Origin: Arthrobacter pityocampae
GTDB lineage: Bacteria; Actinomycetota; Actinomycetes; Actinomycetales; Micrococcaceae
Reading direction: 5' to 3'
Assembly: GCF_002927275.1 (NCBI RefSeq)
Contig: NZ_PRKW01000004.1
Location: 248,001-312,000, forward strand
Length of the DNA: 64,000 bases
The notes below the pieces were generated by a model that did no database searches, was not told the DNA's origin, and worked only from the letters and a program-made list of their open reading frames with translations. The first letter of the stretch is position 1. Each line of letters starts with the position of its first letter. Shown piece by piece: positions 52,871-61,538 of the stretch. Made by a program: the position numbers and the translations under genes.

Positions 52871-55447
52871 GTGGCTGCGCGTGATTCCCTCATCGACCTG
52901 CTCGGGGGCGGACCAGACCCCGAGCAGCTGCTGCACGTCCGGGAGATCCCCGCCCGCGACGCGGAGCACGCGCCGTGGCCCGCCTGGGCGCACCCCGACG
53001 TCGTCGAGGCGTTCACCCGGCGCGGCGTGCACCAGCCGTGGCGGCACCAGGTGGACGGGGCCACGTCCGCCCACGACGGCGCGCACACCATCATCGCGAC
53101 GGGGACCGCCTCGGGGAAGTCGCTCTGCTACCAGCTGCCGGTGCTCGACGAGATCCACCGCAGCGAACTGCTGGACCGCGCCACCCTCGTGCCCACCGGG
53201 TCCGTCGCCCTGTACCTGGCCCCCACCAAGGCACTGGCCGCGGACCAGCTGTCCGCCATCAACGCATTGGGCATCCCCACCGTCCGCGCCGAGACCTACG
53301 ACGGCGACACGGAGACGGGCGCCCGACGGTGGATCCGCGACCACGCCAACCTGATCCTCGCGAACCCCGACATGCTCCACTACGGCATCCTGCCGAACCA
53401 CACCTGGTGGGCCAGGTTCTTCCGCCGGCTGAAGTACGTGATCATCGACGAGGCCCACAGCTACCGGGGCGTCTTCGGCTCCCACGTCGCGAATCTGCTG
53501 CGCCGCCTGCGGCGCATCTGCGCGAGCTACGGTGCGGACCCCGTGTTCATCGGGGCCTCGGCGACGTCGGCGGAGCCCTCCGCGTCCTTCGGGAAGCTGA
53601 TCGGCGCCCCGGCGCGCGCCGTCGACCGGGATTCCTCGCCTCACGGCTCCACGACGGTCGCGTTCTGGGAGCCGCAGCTCACCGGGAAGAAGGGCGAGAA
53701 CGGCGCACCCACCCGGCGGACCGTGATCGCCGAGACCTCGGACCTCCTGGCCAACCTCGTCTCGTCCTCCGTGCGCACCATCGCGTTCATCAAGTCCCGG
53801 CGCGGCGCGGAGAGCATCGCCCAGACCTCGCGCCGGATGCTCGAGGACGTGCATCCAAGCCTGCCGCACCGCATCGCGGCCTACCGCTCGGGATACCTGC
53901 CGGAGGAGCGGCGCGCCCTCGAGGCGTCGCTGCGCAGCGGTGAGCTGCTGGGCGTGGCGAGCACGTCGGCCCTGGAGCTCGGGATCGACATCTCCGGCCT
54001 CGACGCCGTCCTCGTGGCGGGGTGGCCCGGAACCCGCGCGTCCCTGATGCAGCAGATCGGCCGGGCGGGCCGCTCCGGCCAGGACGCCCTCGCCGCCTTC
54101 GTGGCCAGCGACGACCCCCTGGACACCTATCTCGTCCACCACCCGGAAGCTGTGTTCGACCTCGCCGTCGAAGCCACGGTCTTCGATCCGTCGAACCCCT
54201 ACGTGCTGGGCCCGCACCTCTGTGCGGCCGCGGCCGAACTGCCGCTGACCGCGACGGACCTGCCCCTGTTCGGCTCCACGGCGGAGGACCTGCTGGGCAC
54301 CCTGTGCGAGCAGGGCTTCCTGCGACGCCGCCCCGCCGGCTGGTTCTGGACACACCCGCAGAGTGCGGCCGGGATGGTGAACCTCCGGGCCGACGGCGGT
54401 GGTCCGATCAACATCGTCGAGGCCGGGTCCGGTGCCCTGCTCGGGACGATGGACTCGCCGCAGAGCCACTACCAGGCCCACCCCGGTGCCGTGTACGTGC
54501 ACCAGGGCCGGACGTACGTCGTCGAGGACCTCGACGAACAGGACCACTGCGCCGTGGTGTCCCGAGCCCAGCCCGACTACTACACGCAGGCACGGGACGT
54601 CACGCAGATCGAGGTCATCGGCCGGGACGTGAGCAGCCTGTGGGGCGGTGTCCTCGCGAATTTCGGTGACGTGAAGGTGACGACCCAGGTGGTGTCCTTC
54701 CAGCGCAAGGCGTTCTCCTCGAACGAGGTGCTGGGCGAGGAGCCGCTCGAGCTGGCGGCACGCGACCTCTTCACGAAGAGCGTCTGGTTCGAGATCAGCC
54801 CGGAACTGCTCGAGGCCGAGGGCATCCTCGCCGAGGAACTCCCGGGCGCGCTCCACGCCGCCGAGCACGCGGCGATCGGGCTGCTGCCCCTGGTCGCCTC
54901 GAGTGACCGCTGGGACATCGGAGGCGTGTCCACGGCCCTGCATGCCGACACCGGCCTGCCGACCATCTTCGTGTACGACGGCCACCCCGGGGGCGCCGGG
55001 TTCGCCGAGCGGGGGTTCGAAGCAGCCCGCACCTGGCTGTCGGCGACCCGGGACGCCATCGAGGCCTGCGAGTGCGAGTCCGGCTGCCCCTCCTGCGTCC
55101 AGTCCCCGAAGTGCGGCAACCGGAACAATCCGCTGAGCAAAGGCGGTGCCGTGGCAGTACTGTCCCTGATCCTGCAGCAGGCCGGGGGCGGTGCCACTCG
55201 CTCCGACGGGGTGTCCGGCGCCTCCGGCATGGCGGGCACATCCGACCCGTCCGATCCGTCCGATCCGTCCGATCCGTCCGACCCGTCCGACCCGTCCGAC
55301 CCGTCCGACCCGTCCGACCCGTCCGATCCGTCCGATCCGTCCGATCCGTCCGATCCGTCCGATCCGTCCGATCCGTCCGATCCGACGGGATTGGACGCTT
55401 CGTCGGCACGGGGCACCGGACCGGGGACGGGCGCGGGCGCGGCCTGA
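52871..55447 (+). CDS. DEAD/DEAH-box helicase with DUF1998 (MrfA/YprA-like) and Ser-Asp-Pro repeat tail
   Basis: An 858-aa superfamily 2 helicase. Walker A is ATGTASGKS (about 78), the DEAH box is IIDEAHSY (about 193), the helicase C motif is QQIGRAGRSGQ, and the DUF1998 metal site is CECESGCPSCVQSPKC (about 735). MrfA of Bacillus repairs mitomycin C damage with a partner exonuclease, which is not adjacent here. After about residue 790 the protein ends in 16 Ser-Asp-Pro triplets from a 9-bp tandem repeat, then a Gly-rich tail. The GTG start was chosen from the conserved DSLIDLLGG beginning. Confidence 0.93.
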   Translation: MAARDSLIDLLGGGPDPEQLLHVREIPARDAEHAPWPAWAHPDVVEAFTRRGVHQPWRHQVDGATSAHDGAHTIIATGTASGKSLCYQLPVLDEIHRSELLDRATLVPTGSVALYLAPTKALAADQLSAINALGIPTVRAETYDGDTETGARRWIRDHANLILANPDMLHYGILPNHTWWARFFRRLKYVIIDEAHSYRGVFGSHVANLLRRLRRICASYGADPVFIGASATSAEPSASFGKLIGAPARAVDRDSSPHGSTTVAFWEPQLTGKKGENGAPTRRTVIAETSDLLANLVSSSVRTIAFIKSRRGAESIAQTSRRMLEDVHPSLPHRIAAYRSGYLPEERRALEASLRSGELLGVASTSALELGIDISGLDAVLVAGWPGTRASLMQQIGRAGRSGQDALAAFVASDDPLDTYLVHHPEAVFDLAVEATVFDPSNPYVLGPHLCAAAAELPLTATDLPLFGSTAEDLLGTLCEQGFLRRRPAGWFWTHPQSAAGMVNLRADGGGPINIVEAGSGALLGTMDSPQSHYQAHPGAVYVHQGRTYVVEDLDEQDHCAVVSRAQPDYYTQARDVTQIEVIGRDVSSLWGGVLANFGDVKVTTQVVSFQRKAFSSNEVLGEEPLELAARDLFTKSVWFEISPELLEAEGILAEELPGALHAAEHAAIGLLPLVASSDRWDIGGVSTALHADTGLPTIFVYDGHPGGAGFAERGFEAARTWLSATRDAIEACECESGCPSCVQSPKCGNRNNPLSKGGAVAVLSLILQQAGGGATRSDGVSGASGMAGTSDPSDPSDPSDPSDPSDPSDPSDPSDPSDPSDPSDPSDPSDPSDPSDPTGLDASSARGTGPGTGAGAA
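55241..55384. repeat. Coding tandem repeat: 16 copies of TCCGAYCCG
   Basis: Sixteen perfect 9-bp units, in frame, encode Ser-Asp-Pro each. The variable base runs as C, then TTT, then CCCCC, then TTTTTTT, a block pattern expected from slippage or unequal exchange. It is the longest simple tandem array in the window and lies at the extreme 3' end of the helicase gene. Confidence 0.95.
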
Positions 55448-55514
55448 CGACTCGACCGGTCGCGGCGACCGGGACGCCGTCGTCGGACGGGCTGCGTCCC
55501 CCGTCCCGCGACCC

Positions 55515-55925
55515 TCACGGCGGCGGGCCGGCCCGTGCCGCACCGACGGCGTCGGGAAGAACGCCCGGCACCTCCACGGACACCCGGATGACGGCGGTCC
55601 CCGCGCCGGTCGCCCCGATCTCGCAGTGCGCGACCGTGGCGTCGTGCTGTTCCGCCACGGCCGCGGCCGCTGCGCAGGGGTCGCCCGTGGACAGTCCCCG
55701 GGCGGCATCCGCCGCGGCGAGCGCCGCGAGGTCGGCCGCCGTCGCCGCCTTCGAGGCCGCTGAGGCTGCCTGGAGCAGGAGCGCCGCGGACGCGACCAGC
55801 AGCAGCGCCAGGAGGGCGAGCGCCCCCATCAGGATCGTGCCGGCACCACACTCGGCGTCGACGTCCCGCCGCAGTGCCGCGCCCTCCCGGGCATCGCTGC
55901 TGGCATCCTCCCGCGCTTCACCCAT
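55515..55925 (-). CDS. TadE-like minor pseudopilin (Rv3654c-type)
   Basis: A 136-aa protein with one hydrophobic helix (about 27-50: GTILMGALALLALLLVASAALLLQ) preceded by CGAG, resembling a prepilin cleavage context, and a short secreted domain with two Cys. Rv3654c-family proteins end the mycobacterial and Arthrobacter tad-like operons. It overlaps the preceding tadE-type gene by 8 nt and has a GAAGGA ribosome site. It is convergent with the helicase gene. Confidence 0.8.
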   Translation of the reverse strand: MGEAREDASSDAREGAALRRDVDAECGAGTILMGALALLALLLVASAALLLQAASAASKAATAADLAALAAADAARGLSTGDPCAAAAAVAEQHDATVAHCEIGATGAGTAVIRVSVEVPGVLPDAVGAARAGPPP

Positions 55926-56430
55926 CGTGTTCCTTCCGTCCCGAGGCCGACGCGCGCAGTTCGAGGTCCATGAGCTCGACGAGGGGACCCTCCACACGGG
56001 CCCGGACCTCGATGGTCGTCCAGTCCCCGGCCACCCCGACCTGGGCCGTCGCGTTGTCCCCGGCGAGGCGTTGCACGGTCTGCTGCACGCTCGCGCTGCT
56101 CTCGCCCCGCATCACCTCCCGGGCTCCGGCCCGCGCAGCCTCCTCCAGGCGCAGCTGCGCGCTGCCGACGTGGGCCGTCGCGAGGAGCAGAGCGAGCAGG
56201 ACGACCAGGGCGGGGAGGACGACGGCAACCTCGGCGGTGACGGATCCCCGCTGCAAGCTTGCTGTACGTTCCCCCCGGTACGAGCGCGCCATCCGGTCCC
56301 CCCGCACGCTCCACGCGGGGGGAGTCCCGCCGGGCGGTACGGAGCACAGCGCAGAGGGACGCGGCTTCGTCGAAGACGGCGTGTCGGGCTCCGGTGCGTC
56401 GCGTGTCGCCCCGCCCTGGCTGGTCCTCAT
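55918..56430 (-). CDS. TadE-family pseudopilin
   Basis: A 170-aa protein. After a 60-residue N-terminal stretch comes RGSVTAEVAVVLPALVVLLALLLATAHVG, seen as GSVTAEVAVVLP plus a hydrophobic helix: the G/x-x-x-x-E prepilin-like motif of TadE proteins. The C-terminal domain (about 95-165) is the usual secreted part. The ATG overlaps the DUF4244 stop (TGATG); a start at MARSYRGE (56,292) is also possible. Confidence 0.85.
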   Translation of the reverse strand: MRTSQGGATRDAPEPDTPSSTKPRPSALCSVPPGGTPPAWSVRGDRMARSYRGERTASLQRGSVTAEVAVVLPALVVLLALLLATAHVGSAQLRLEEAARAGAREVMRGESSASVQQTVQRLAGDNATAQVGVAGDWTTIEVRARVEGPLVELMDLELRASASGRKEHDG

Positions 56431-57002
56431 CAGCCGAAGTTCAGCGCCGAGGTGATCAGGGACATGAGCAGTCCCTTGACCTCACCGCTGGAGAGCACTG
56501 CGACAAGGAGCGCGGCGAACCCCACCGCCGCGAGGGTGGCGATGGCGTACTCTGCCGTCGCCATGCCCGCCTCCTGGTCCAGGACCCGGCCCCGCGCCCT
56601 CCGGATGACCCGGTCGTCGGCCCGCCGTCGCCGTGCGTCGGCGCGGCGGGTGGCCCGGTCCGCGGGGCGGACCCGTTCGCTGCCGGCGGACCCGTCCGTC
56701 CCGGGCTCGGCCCCGGGTCGGGAATCGACGGATCGGACCAGACGGATGAACGGCACAGGAAGCACCACACACTCCTCGGCAGGGAGGGGCTGGTGAGCCG
56801 TCGGGGGCCGCAGGGGTATCGGTGGCATGAGGATCATCGGTTCCCGCCCCTGCCATGCTGTGCCCTGCGTTCCGTCCTGGGCCCGGACCGTGGCTGCGTC
56901 CGCGAACGCGCCGGCTCGACCATCGAGGGGGCTTCCGGAATCCATCCGGGGGGCCCGGAATGCCGTGCCCCCTCCATCCGTACGCTGGGTCTGAATCGCC
57001 AT
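56430..57002 (-). CDS. DUF4244 pilin-like protein (probable major Flp-type pilin)
   Basis: A 190-aa frame whose last 45 residues (from EAGMATAEYAIATLAAVGFA) match DUF4244: a Gly-then-Glu prepilin motif, one hydrophobic helix and a short end, like Flp pilins. The 145 upstream residues are unusually long, Pro/Arg-rich and low in complexity; DUF4244 proteins are often only 60-100 aa. ATG 57,002 has a GAAAGG ribosome site, but internal ATGs (56,837 and others) could be the true start. Confidence 0.7.
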   Translation of the reverse strand: MAIQTQRTDGGGTAFRAPRMDSGSPLDGRAGAFADAATVRAQDGTQGTAWQGREPMILMPPIPLRPPTAHQPLPAEECVVLPVPFIRLVRSVDSRPGAEPGTDGSAGSERVRPADRATRRADARRRRADDRVIRRARGRVLDQEAGMATAEYAIATLAAVGFAALLVAVLSSGEVKGLLMSLITSALNFG

Positions 57003-57252
57003 GACATGCCCTTTCGTCGGTGGGGAGTCGCCCCACGTGCTGTGAGCGACGAACGTCGCTGGATCAACTCTGTCGATGCGCGGGTCGGCCGCGGGGCGGA
57101 GGAGCCGCTAAGTGGATAACCCGGGCGTCCTTCCGACCGGAGGCGTCCGTGGTCGTCCGGAGTGCACGAGGCGGGCCATGGAAGAACTGCCCAGGATCGG
57201 ACGGACGGTACCGGGAGCGGATGCCCGGGGGCAGGTGGAGCGACCGGCCGGG
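57003..57252. other. 250-bp spacer in the tad operon
   Basis: The only real gap in an otherwise overlapping operon, between the TadC-like gene and the DUF4244 pilin gene. No gene is recognisable. A separate promoter here would allow higher pilin expression, as in other pilus operons, but no clear -35/-10 pair was seen. Confidence 0.4.
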
Positions 57253-57966
57253 TCACAGATCCGGCAGCAGACCCAGGACCACGGGCACCACGCCCAGGCA
57301 GATGAACGCCGGTAGGGAACACAGGCCGAGCGGCAGGACGAGCTGGACCCCGAGCGCGGCAGCCCTCCTGTCCACCTCACGGTTGCGGCGCCGTCGAAGT
57401 TGGGCGGCGTGGGCATGCAGGAGTGCCGCGGACGGGGCGCCGGTTGCCGTGCCGAACCGCAGACCCTGTCTGACGTCCTCGATGATCGGCAGCGGATCGA
57501 CCTGCCCGCGGGCCGAGCGCCGGGGCGCTGATCGCGGGGAGGTGGGCCCCCGGCCGAAGGGCGAGGACAGGCGCCAGCCGTATGGCGGCATCGGCCGCCG
57601 GCCCTTCACGGAGTGATCGGCCGCGGGGACGCCTGCGGACGAGGCGGCGGACGGGCGGTCGTCAGTGGCTCCGGCATCCCACGCCGCCTCCCAGGATGCA
57701 CCGAGGAGGCGGGCTGCGCGCACCCTCGTCAGCACCGCGCCGATGGAGGGATCGCAGGCCTCCCCGACGACCAGCAGCGCGTTCTCGACGGACGCTCCTG
57801 CGGACAGTACGGCTGCCAGCAGGTCGAGGATGAGGGGACCGTCCCTGACGCCCTGGTGCCGTGCCCGATCCGCCGGCGCGTCGGAGACGCGCTGCAGCCG
57901 GCCGGACGGCGTCATCAGGACCAGCGCCCCCGCGGCGAGGAGGAGGAACACGCCGAGCCCTGCCAT
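57253..57966 (-). CDS. TadC-like type II secretion F domain protein
   Basis: A 237-aa membrane protein. An N-terminal helix (GLGVFLLLAAGALVLM) is followed by a T2SSF-type segment (LILDLLAAVLSAGASVENALLVVG) and two C-terminal helices (ALGVQLVLPLGLCSLPAFICLG, VPVVLGLLPDL), here described in parts. A 60-residue Ser/Pro/Arg-rich insert (about 110-165) interrupts the domain. The start overlaps the TadB-like stop by one base. Confidence 0.8.
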   Translation of the reverse strand: MAGLGVFLLLAAGALVLMTPSGRLQRVSDAPADRARHQGVRDGPLILDLLAAVLSAGASVENALLVVGEACDPSIGAVLTRVRAARLLGASWEAAWDAGATDDRPSAASSAGVPAADHSVKGRRPMPPYGWRLSSPFGRGPTSPRSAPRRSARGQVDPLPIIEDVRQGLRFGTATGAPSAALLHAHAAQLRRRRNREVDRRAAALGVQLVLPLGLCSLPAFICLGVVPVVLGLLPDL

Positions 57967-58742
57967 CACGGGGTACCGTCGACCCACCCGACCAGACGGC
58001 GGGACCAGAGGCGGGCCGCGAGCATGAGCAGTGCGCCGACGGCGAGCGCGAGCCGTCCGAGGGAGGACCCCAGGAGCACCTCGAACGGATTCACGCCGAG
58101 GGCGATGGCCAGCACGAGCCCCACGGCGGGGAGCCAGGCCAGGAGGACGACCGTTGCCCGCGGCCCGGCGAGCGCGGTCTCCCGCGCCGAGAGGCCATCG
58201 AGCTGGGCATCGAGCTGTGCGGCGTACTGCTCGAGGATCCCGGCGAGCGGCGCGCCGCTGCGCTCCGCGACGATCAGGCATCCGGCGAGGTCGATCCACA
58301 ACCTGTCGACGCGGATGCCGGCCCTGTCTCCCCTCGACCGGCCCGAATCACCGTCCAGGGCCTGGCGCAGAGCATCGGGCACGCTCAGTCCGAGCTCCGC
58401 CGCCCGCCGGGCCGTCGCGATCACCGGCAGGGCAGCTGCCGTGAAGGCGGTGCGTCCGTCGGCGTGGACACGCTCCATGTCCTCCCACAGGACATGCGGA
58501 GGGCGGCCCGCGCGGAGGAGGCCCGCGAGCTGGTGCACGAACAGCGGGAGCTCGTGGAGGTCGACGGCCCGGCGGACGGTGGATCTGTCGGCGCTGGACT
58601 TGCCAGCGGTGGAGCTGCGTCCGGCGGATCGGTCGGATCCGGCGGCGCCGGGCGTCCTCCGGCGCTGTGCGGCGCGGGGCCTCGGGATGGCGAGGGTGAT
58701 ACAGGCGACGGCCATCAGGAGGGCCACCGCCACGCCGGTCAT
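57966..58742 (-). CDS. TadB-like type II secretion F domain protein
   Basis: A 258-aa inner-membrane platform protein. The N-terminal helix is followed by a Ser/Arg-rich stretch, the T2SSF core (LHELPLFVHQLAGLLRAG to RETALAGPRATVVLLAWLP) and two C-terminal helices. With the TadC-like protein it should form the platform worked by the TadA ATPase. Its ATG overlaps the tadA stop (ATGA). Confidence 0.85.
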   Translation of the reverse strand: MTGVAVALLMAVACITLAIPRPRAAQRRRTPGAAGSDRSAGRSSTAGKSSADRSTVRRAVDLHELPLFVHQLAGLLRAGRPPHVLWEDMERVHADGRTAFTAAALPVIATARRAAELGLSVPDALRQALDGDSGRSRGDRAGIRVDRLWIDLAGCLIVAERSGAPLAGILEQYAAQLDAQLDGLSARETALAGPRATVVLLAWLPAVGLVLAIALGVNPFEVLLGSSLGRLALAVGALLMLAARLWSRRLVGWVDGTP

Positions 58743-60346
58743 GGGGCCCGCCCGCCGCGCACGGGGTCATGACCGGAGCCCCACTCGTGGACGTCGCGCT
58801 GTCCCCGGCCGGTCCCGGCGCCGTGCCCCGACCCGTACCCCAGCCCCGACGCCGACCCCGGGACGGCCCCTGGCCCGACGTTCTCGTACTCTTCCCCGCG
58901 CCCGTCCCTATCACTGCCCCTGTCCCCGCGCCCGCCCCTGCCCCTGTCCCCGGACCCGTCCCCGCGGCCGGGCTCAGGCGCGGACCCGGACACGGGCCAG
59001 CACACCTGCCGCGCGAAGTCCTCCCAGCCCGCGGCCCGCCGGCAGCCCGCCCCCGCATCCGTGAGGATGGGCAGCACGGTGAGCCCGCCCGCGTCGGCCC
59101 GCTCCAGGCTGCCGAGGCTCTCCACGCGCCTGCCATTCGCATCACGCACCACGTGCACCACCACGTCGACGGCGCTCGCTGCCTGGAGCGCCACTCCCTC
59201 CGGCGTGAGCCCGGCAAGCGCTGCGAGCGCATTGAGCCGCGCGGGCACGGCCTCGGCGGAGTTGGCGTGGATGGTCGCCCCGCCGCCGTCGTGGCCCGTG
59301 TTCATCGCCGCGAGCAGTTCGCGGACCTCGGCGCCCCGGCACTCCCCCACCACGAGCCGGTCCGGTCGCATGCGCAGCGCCTGCCGGACGAGCTCGGTCA
59401 GGTCCAGTACGCCCGCCCCCTCGAGGTTGCCGTGCCGCGCCTGCAACCCGACCGTGTGCGGGTGCTCCGGGTTCAGCTCCGCAGCGTCCTCGACGAGGAC
59501 CACCCGCTCGTGGGGCGCGGCCAGGCCGAGCAGGGTGGCCAGGAGCGTCGTCTTGCCCGTTCCCGTCGCGCCACTGATGAGGAAGTTCAGGCGGCGGCGC
59601 ATCATGAGCCGGAGCGCCTCCGCCATCATCGGTGCGACCGTCCCGCTGTCCATGAGGTCCCCGAGCGAGAACGTCCGTGCCCGGTGGATCCTGATGGACA
59701 GCAGGGTTCCCGATGTCGAGATCGGCGGGAGGACGGCGTGCACCCGGAGGCCCTCCAGCCGGACGTCGACGGCGGGGCAGCCGTCGTCGAGGCGCCGTCC
59801 TCCCGCCGCCACCAGGCGGACGGCCAACGCCCGTACCTCCGCATCGGACGAGAAGGTGCACCCGGTGCGACGCAGGCCGGCCGGGCCGTCGACCCATGCG
59901 TCGTCCGGTCCGTTGACGAGGATGTCCGTGATCGACTCGTCGGCGAGGAGGTGCTCGAGTGGGCCCAGCCCCTTGAGTTCCGCGCGCACGCGATCGAGCG
60001 CGGACAGGGTGCCCTCCGAGCCGAGCAGCCTGCCGCTCGCCCCGATCGCGTCCGCGAAGGCCGCCCCGGTCGCCTGGACGTTCCCGGCGAGAACGGCCCT
60101 GCGGACCGAGTCGACCATCGAGGTGCCAGGCGGATCACTGCGTCCCGTGTCTGCGGCTCCGCCCGCCCCGACCGGACGGGCCGGTCGTCCGCTCGCCGCC
60201 CGCCGCTGGCGCCTGGTGGGCGCTCCTGCGATCGCGCCGTCCTCCTCGCCGCCCTCCGCCGAGCCGGGCCCTGATACAACGCCCCCCGCTGTCCCGCGCC
60301 CCGCCGACCCGTGCCACTCCGTCCGGCCCTCACCGGAGACGGTCAT
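58739..60346 (-). CDS. TadA-type pilus assembly/secretion ATPase
   Basis: A 535-aa VirB11/TadA-family ATPase. Walker A is GATGTGKTT with Lys265, the Asp box lies in LVEDAAEL, Walker B in RPDRLVVGECRG, and the His box in NTGHDGGGATIHANS. The N-terminal 75 residues and the C-terminal 80 are low-complexity Gly/Arg/Asp-rich extensions outside the ATPase fold. The start overlaps the ssd stop (ATGA). It powers assembly of the Flp-type pilus. Confidence 0.92.
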   Translation of the reverse strand: MTVSGEGRTEWHGSAGRGTAGGVVSGPGSAEGGEEDGAIAGAPTRRQRRAASGRPARPVGAGGAADTGRSDPPGTSMVDSVRRAVLAGNVQATGAAFADAIGASGRLLGSEGTLSALDRVRAELKGLGPLEHLLADESITDILVNGPDDAWVDGPAGLRRTGCTFSSDAEVRALAVRLVAAGGRRLDDGCPAVDVRLEGLRVHAVLPPISTSGTLLSIRIHRARTFSLGDLMDSGTVAPMMAEALRLMMRRRLNFLISGATGTGKTTLLATLLGLAAPHERVVLVEDAAELNPEHPHTVGLQARHGNLEGAGVLDLTELVRQALRMRPDRLVVGECRGAEVRELLAAMNTGHDGGGATIHANSAEAVPARLNALAALAGLTPEGVALQAASAVDVVVHVVRDANGRRVESLGSLERADAGGLTVLPILTDAGAGCRRAAGWEDFARQVCWPVSGSAPEPGRGDGSGDRGRGGRGDRGSDRDGRGEEYENVGPGAVPGSASGLGYGSGHGAGTGRGQRDVHEWGSGHDPVRGGRAP

Positions 60347-61416
60347 CCCGCCCGCTCCAGACCGGCGACGACCGAGCCGACGAGCTTCCGGGCCCGCCGG
60401 GGCAACGGGAAGTCCAGCATCCTGCCGTTGGCCTCCGCCACGGACGACCCCCGGACGAACGGCAGGTACGGCAGCGGGCCGGGGCACCCGGCGAGGTCCG
60501 CGACCAGCCAGGCATCCAGTCCGTCGAGCACCGGGCCACGGAGGACGACGGTGGTGGGCAGCGAGCTGTAGGCCTCGAGGATGCGGGTCACCGCGAAGGC
60601 GCTCCGCGGCCTGGACGGAACGAGGAGGACGAGCTGGTCGCACAGCGGCACGAGGGCCTGGATCGCGGCGCTGCCGGCGCTGCCGAGGTCCACGATGCTC
60701 AGATCGAACGCCCCGCGGGCGGCATCCAGGACGGCTCCGGCCGCGTCCATCCCGTGACCGGAGGGCTGGCCGGCGCCCTCCGGGTGCGCGGCATGGGACA
60801 GGACGGCGAGACGCCCGTCGGCCGGCAGCGCCCCCGCGAGCTGCTCCGCGCGGAGCGTGCCCCGGAGGTCGCGCAGGTCGCTCCAGCGCACGCCCGGGCG
60901 CTCCTCGATCCCGAGGGCCAGATCCAGTCCTCCGCCCAGGGGGTGCCCGTCCACCAGCAGCGTGGTCGTCCCCTGGCCTGCGGCGTGGCGTGCACACCAG
61001 AAGGCGAACGTGCTCACCCCCGCCCCGCCGGCCGCCCCGAGGAAGCCGACGACGGCCCCGGATGCAGTGGGGTTGAGGCGTCGGCCGAGGTGCTCCGCCA
61101 GCCAGCCCGCACCCTGCGGGAGGATGACCACGCGGGAGGACGCCATGTGCGCCGCCGCGGCCCACGCCCTCGTCTCGTCGTCGGCCGACCCCACGACGAC
61201 GACCTCGCGGAGCGTCGGCAGCCCGCCGGCGGCCTGGTCGGCGCCGAGGAGCAGCACCGTCGGCTCGAGGGGAAGGGCCTGCGCGAGGTCGGCGGCGAAG
61301 TGCGGGGTGACCCCCGCGGCTGCACAGGCCCGCGCCACCTGGTCCTGGACGAACTGGGAACCGCCGGCGAGGACCACCGGCCGATGGTCTTCGCGGGTCC
61401 ACGTCTGCTGGGTCAT
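60343..61416 (-). CDS. ssd: Septum site-determining protein Ssd / CpaE-like (SepTadZ)
   Basis: A 357-aa MinD/ParA-like ATPase relative that heads the tad operon. The P-loop region reads FLGAAGGAGVSTFAFW: the GxST end is kept, but the signature Lys of MinD (KGGxGKT) is missing, as in mycobacterial Ssd and other CpaE-like proteins. The deviant-Walker strand LLVDGHPLGGGLDLALG follows. An N-terminal receiver-like domain (about 12-120) is present. It is thought to position the pilus machine and to affect septation. Confidence 0.87.
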   Translation of the reverse strand: MTQQTWTREDHRPVVLAGGSQFVQDQVARACAAAGVTPHFAADLAQALPLEPTVLLLGADQAAGGLPTLREVVVVGSADDETRAWAAAAHMASSRVVILPQGAGWLAEHLGRRLNPTASGAVVGFLGAAGGAGVSTFAFWCARHAAGQGTTTLLVDGHPLGGGLDLALGIEERPGVRWSDLRDLRGTLRAEQLAGALPADGRLAVLSHAAHPEGAGQPSGHGMDAAGAVLDAARGAFDLSIVDLGSAGSAAIQALVPLCDQLVLLVPSRPRSAFAVTRILEAYSSLPTTVVLRGPVLDGLDAWLVADLAGCPGPLPYLPFVRGSSVAEANGRMLDFPLPRRARKLVGSVVAGLERAG

Positions 61417-61538
61417 GCCGGAAGTCTGCCCGGGCGGGCAGCACCCGGTGCGCCCGATACGCCCTATGTGGACAACGGCCTCTGACGTCGACGCTCCGGG
61501 ATTGCAGGAATGACACCGGCGCGGCCGATGATAGGGCC

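Noticed and set aside
55241-55384. Possible CRISPR-like array
   Set aside because: Units are contiguous 9-mers with no spacers and lie in frame inside the helicase gene.
54795-55409. A minus-strand frame reading the repeat as Arg-Thr-Asp or Arg-Ile-Gly repeats
   Set aside because: It is the reverse reading of the 9-bp repeat; the plus-strand helicase frame carries all motifs.
56834-57322. A 162-codon minus-strand frame across the spacer before the DUF4244 gene
   Set aside because: It is Pro/Arg/Ser-rich, overlaps the DUF4244 and TadC-like genes in another frame, and has no recognisable domain.
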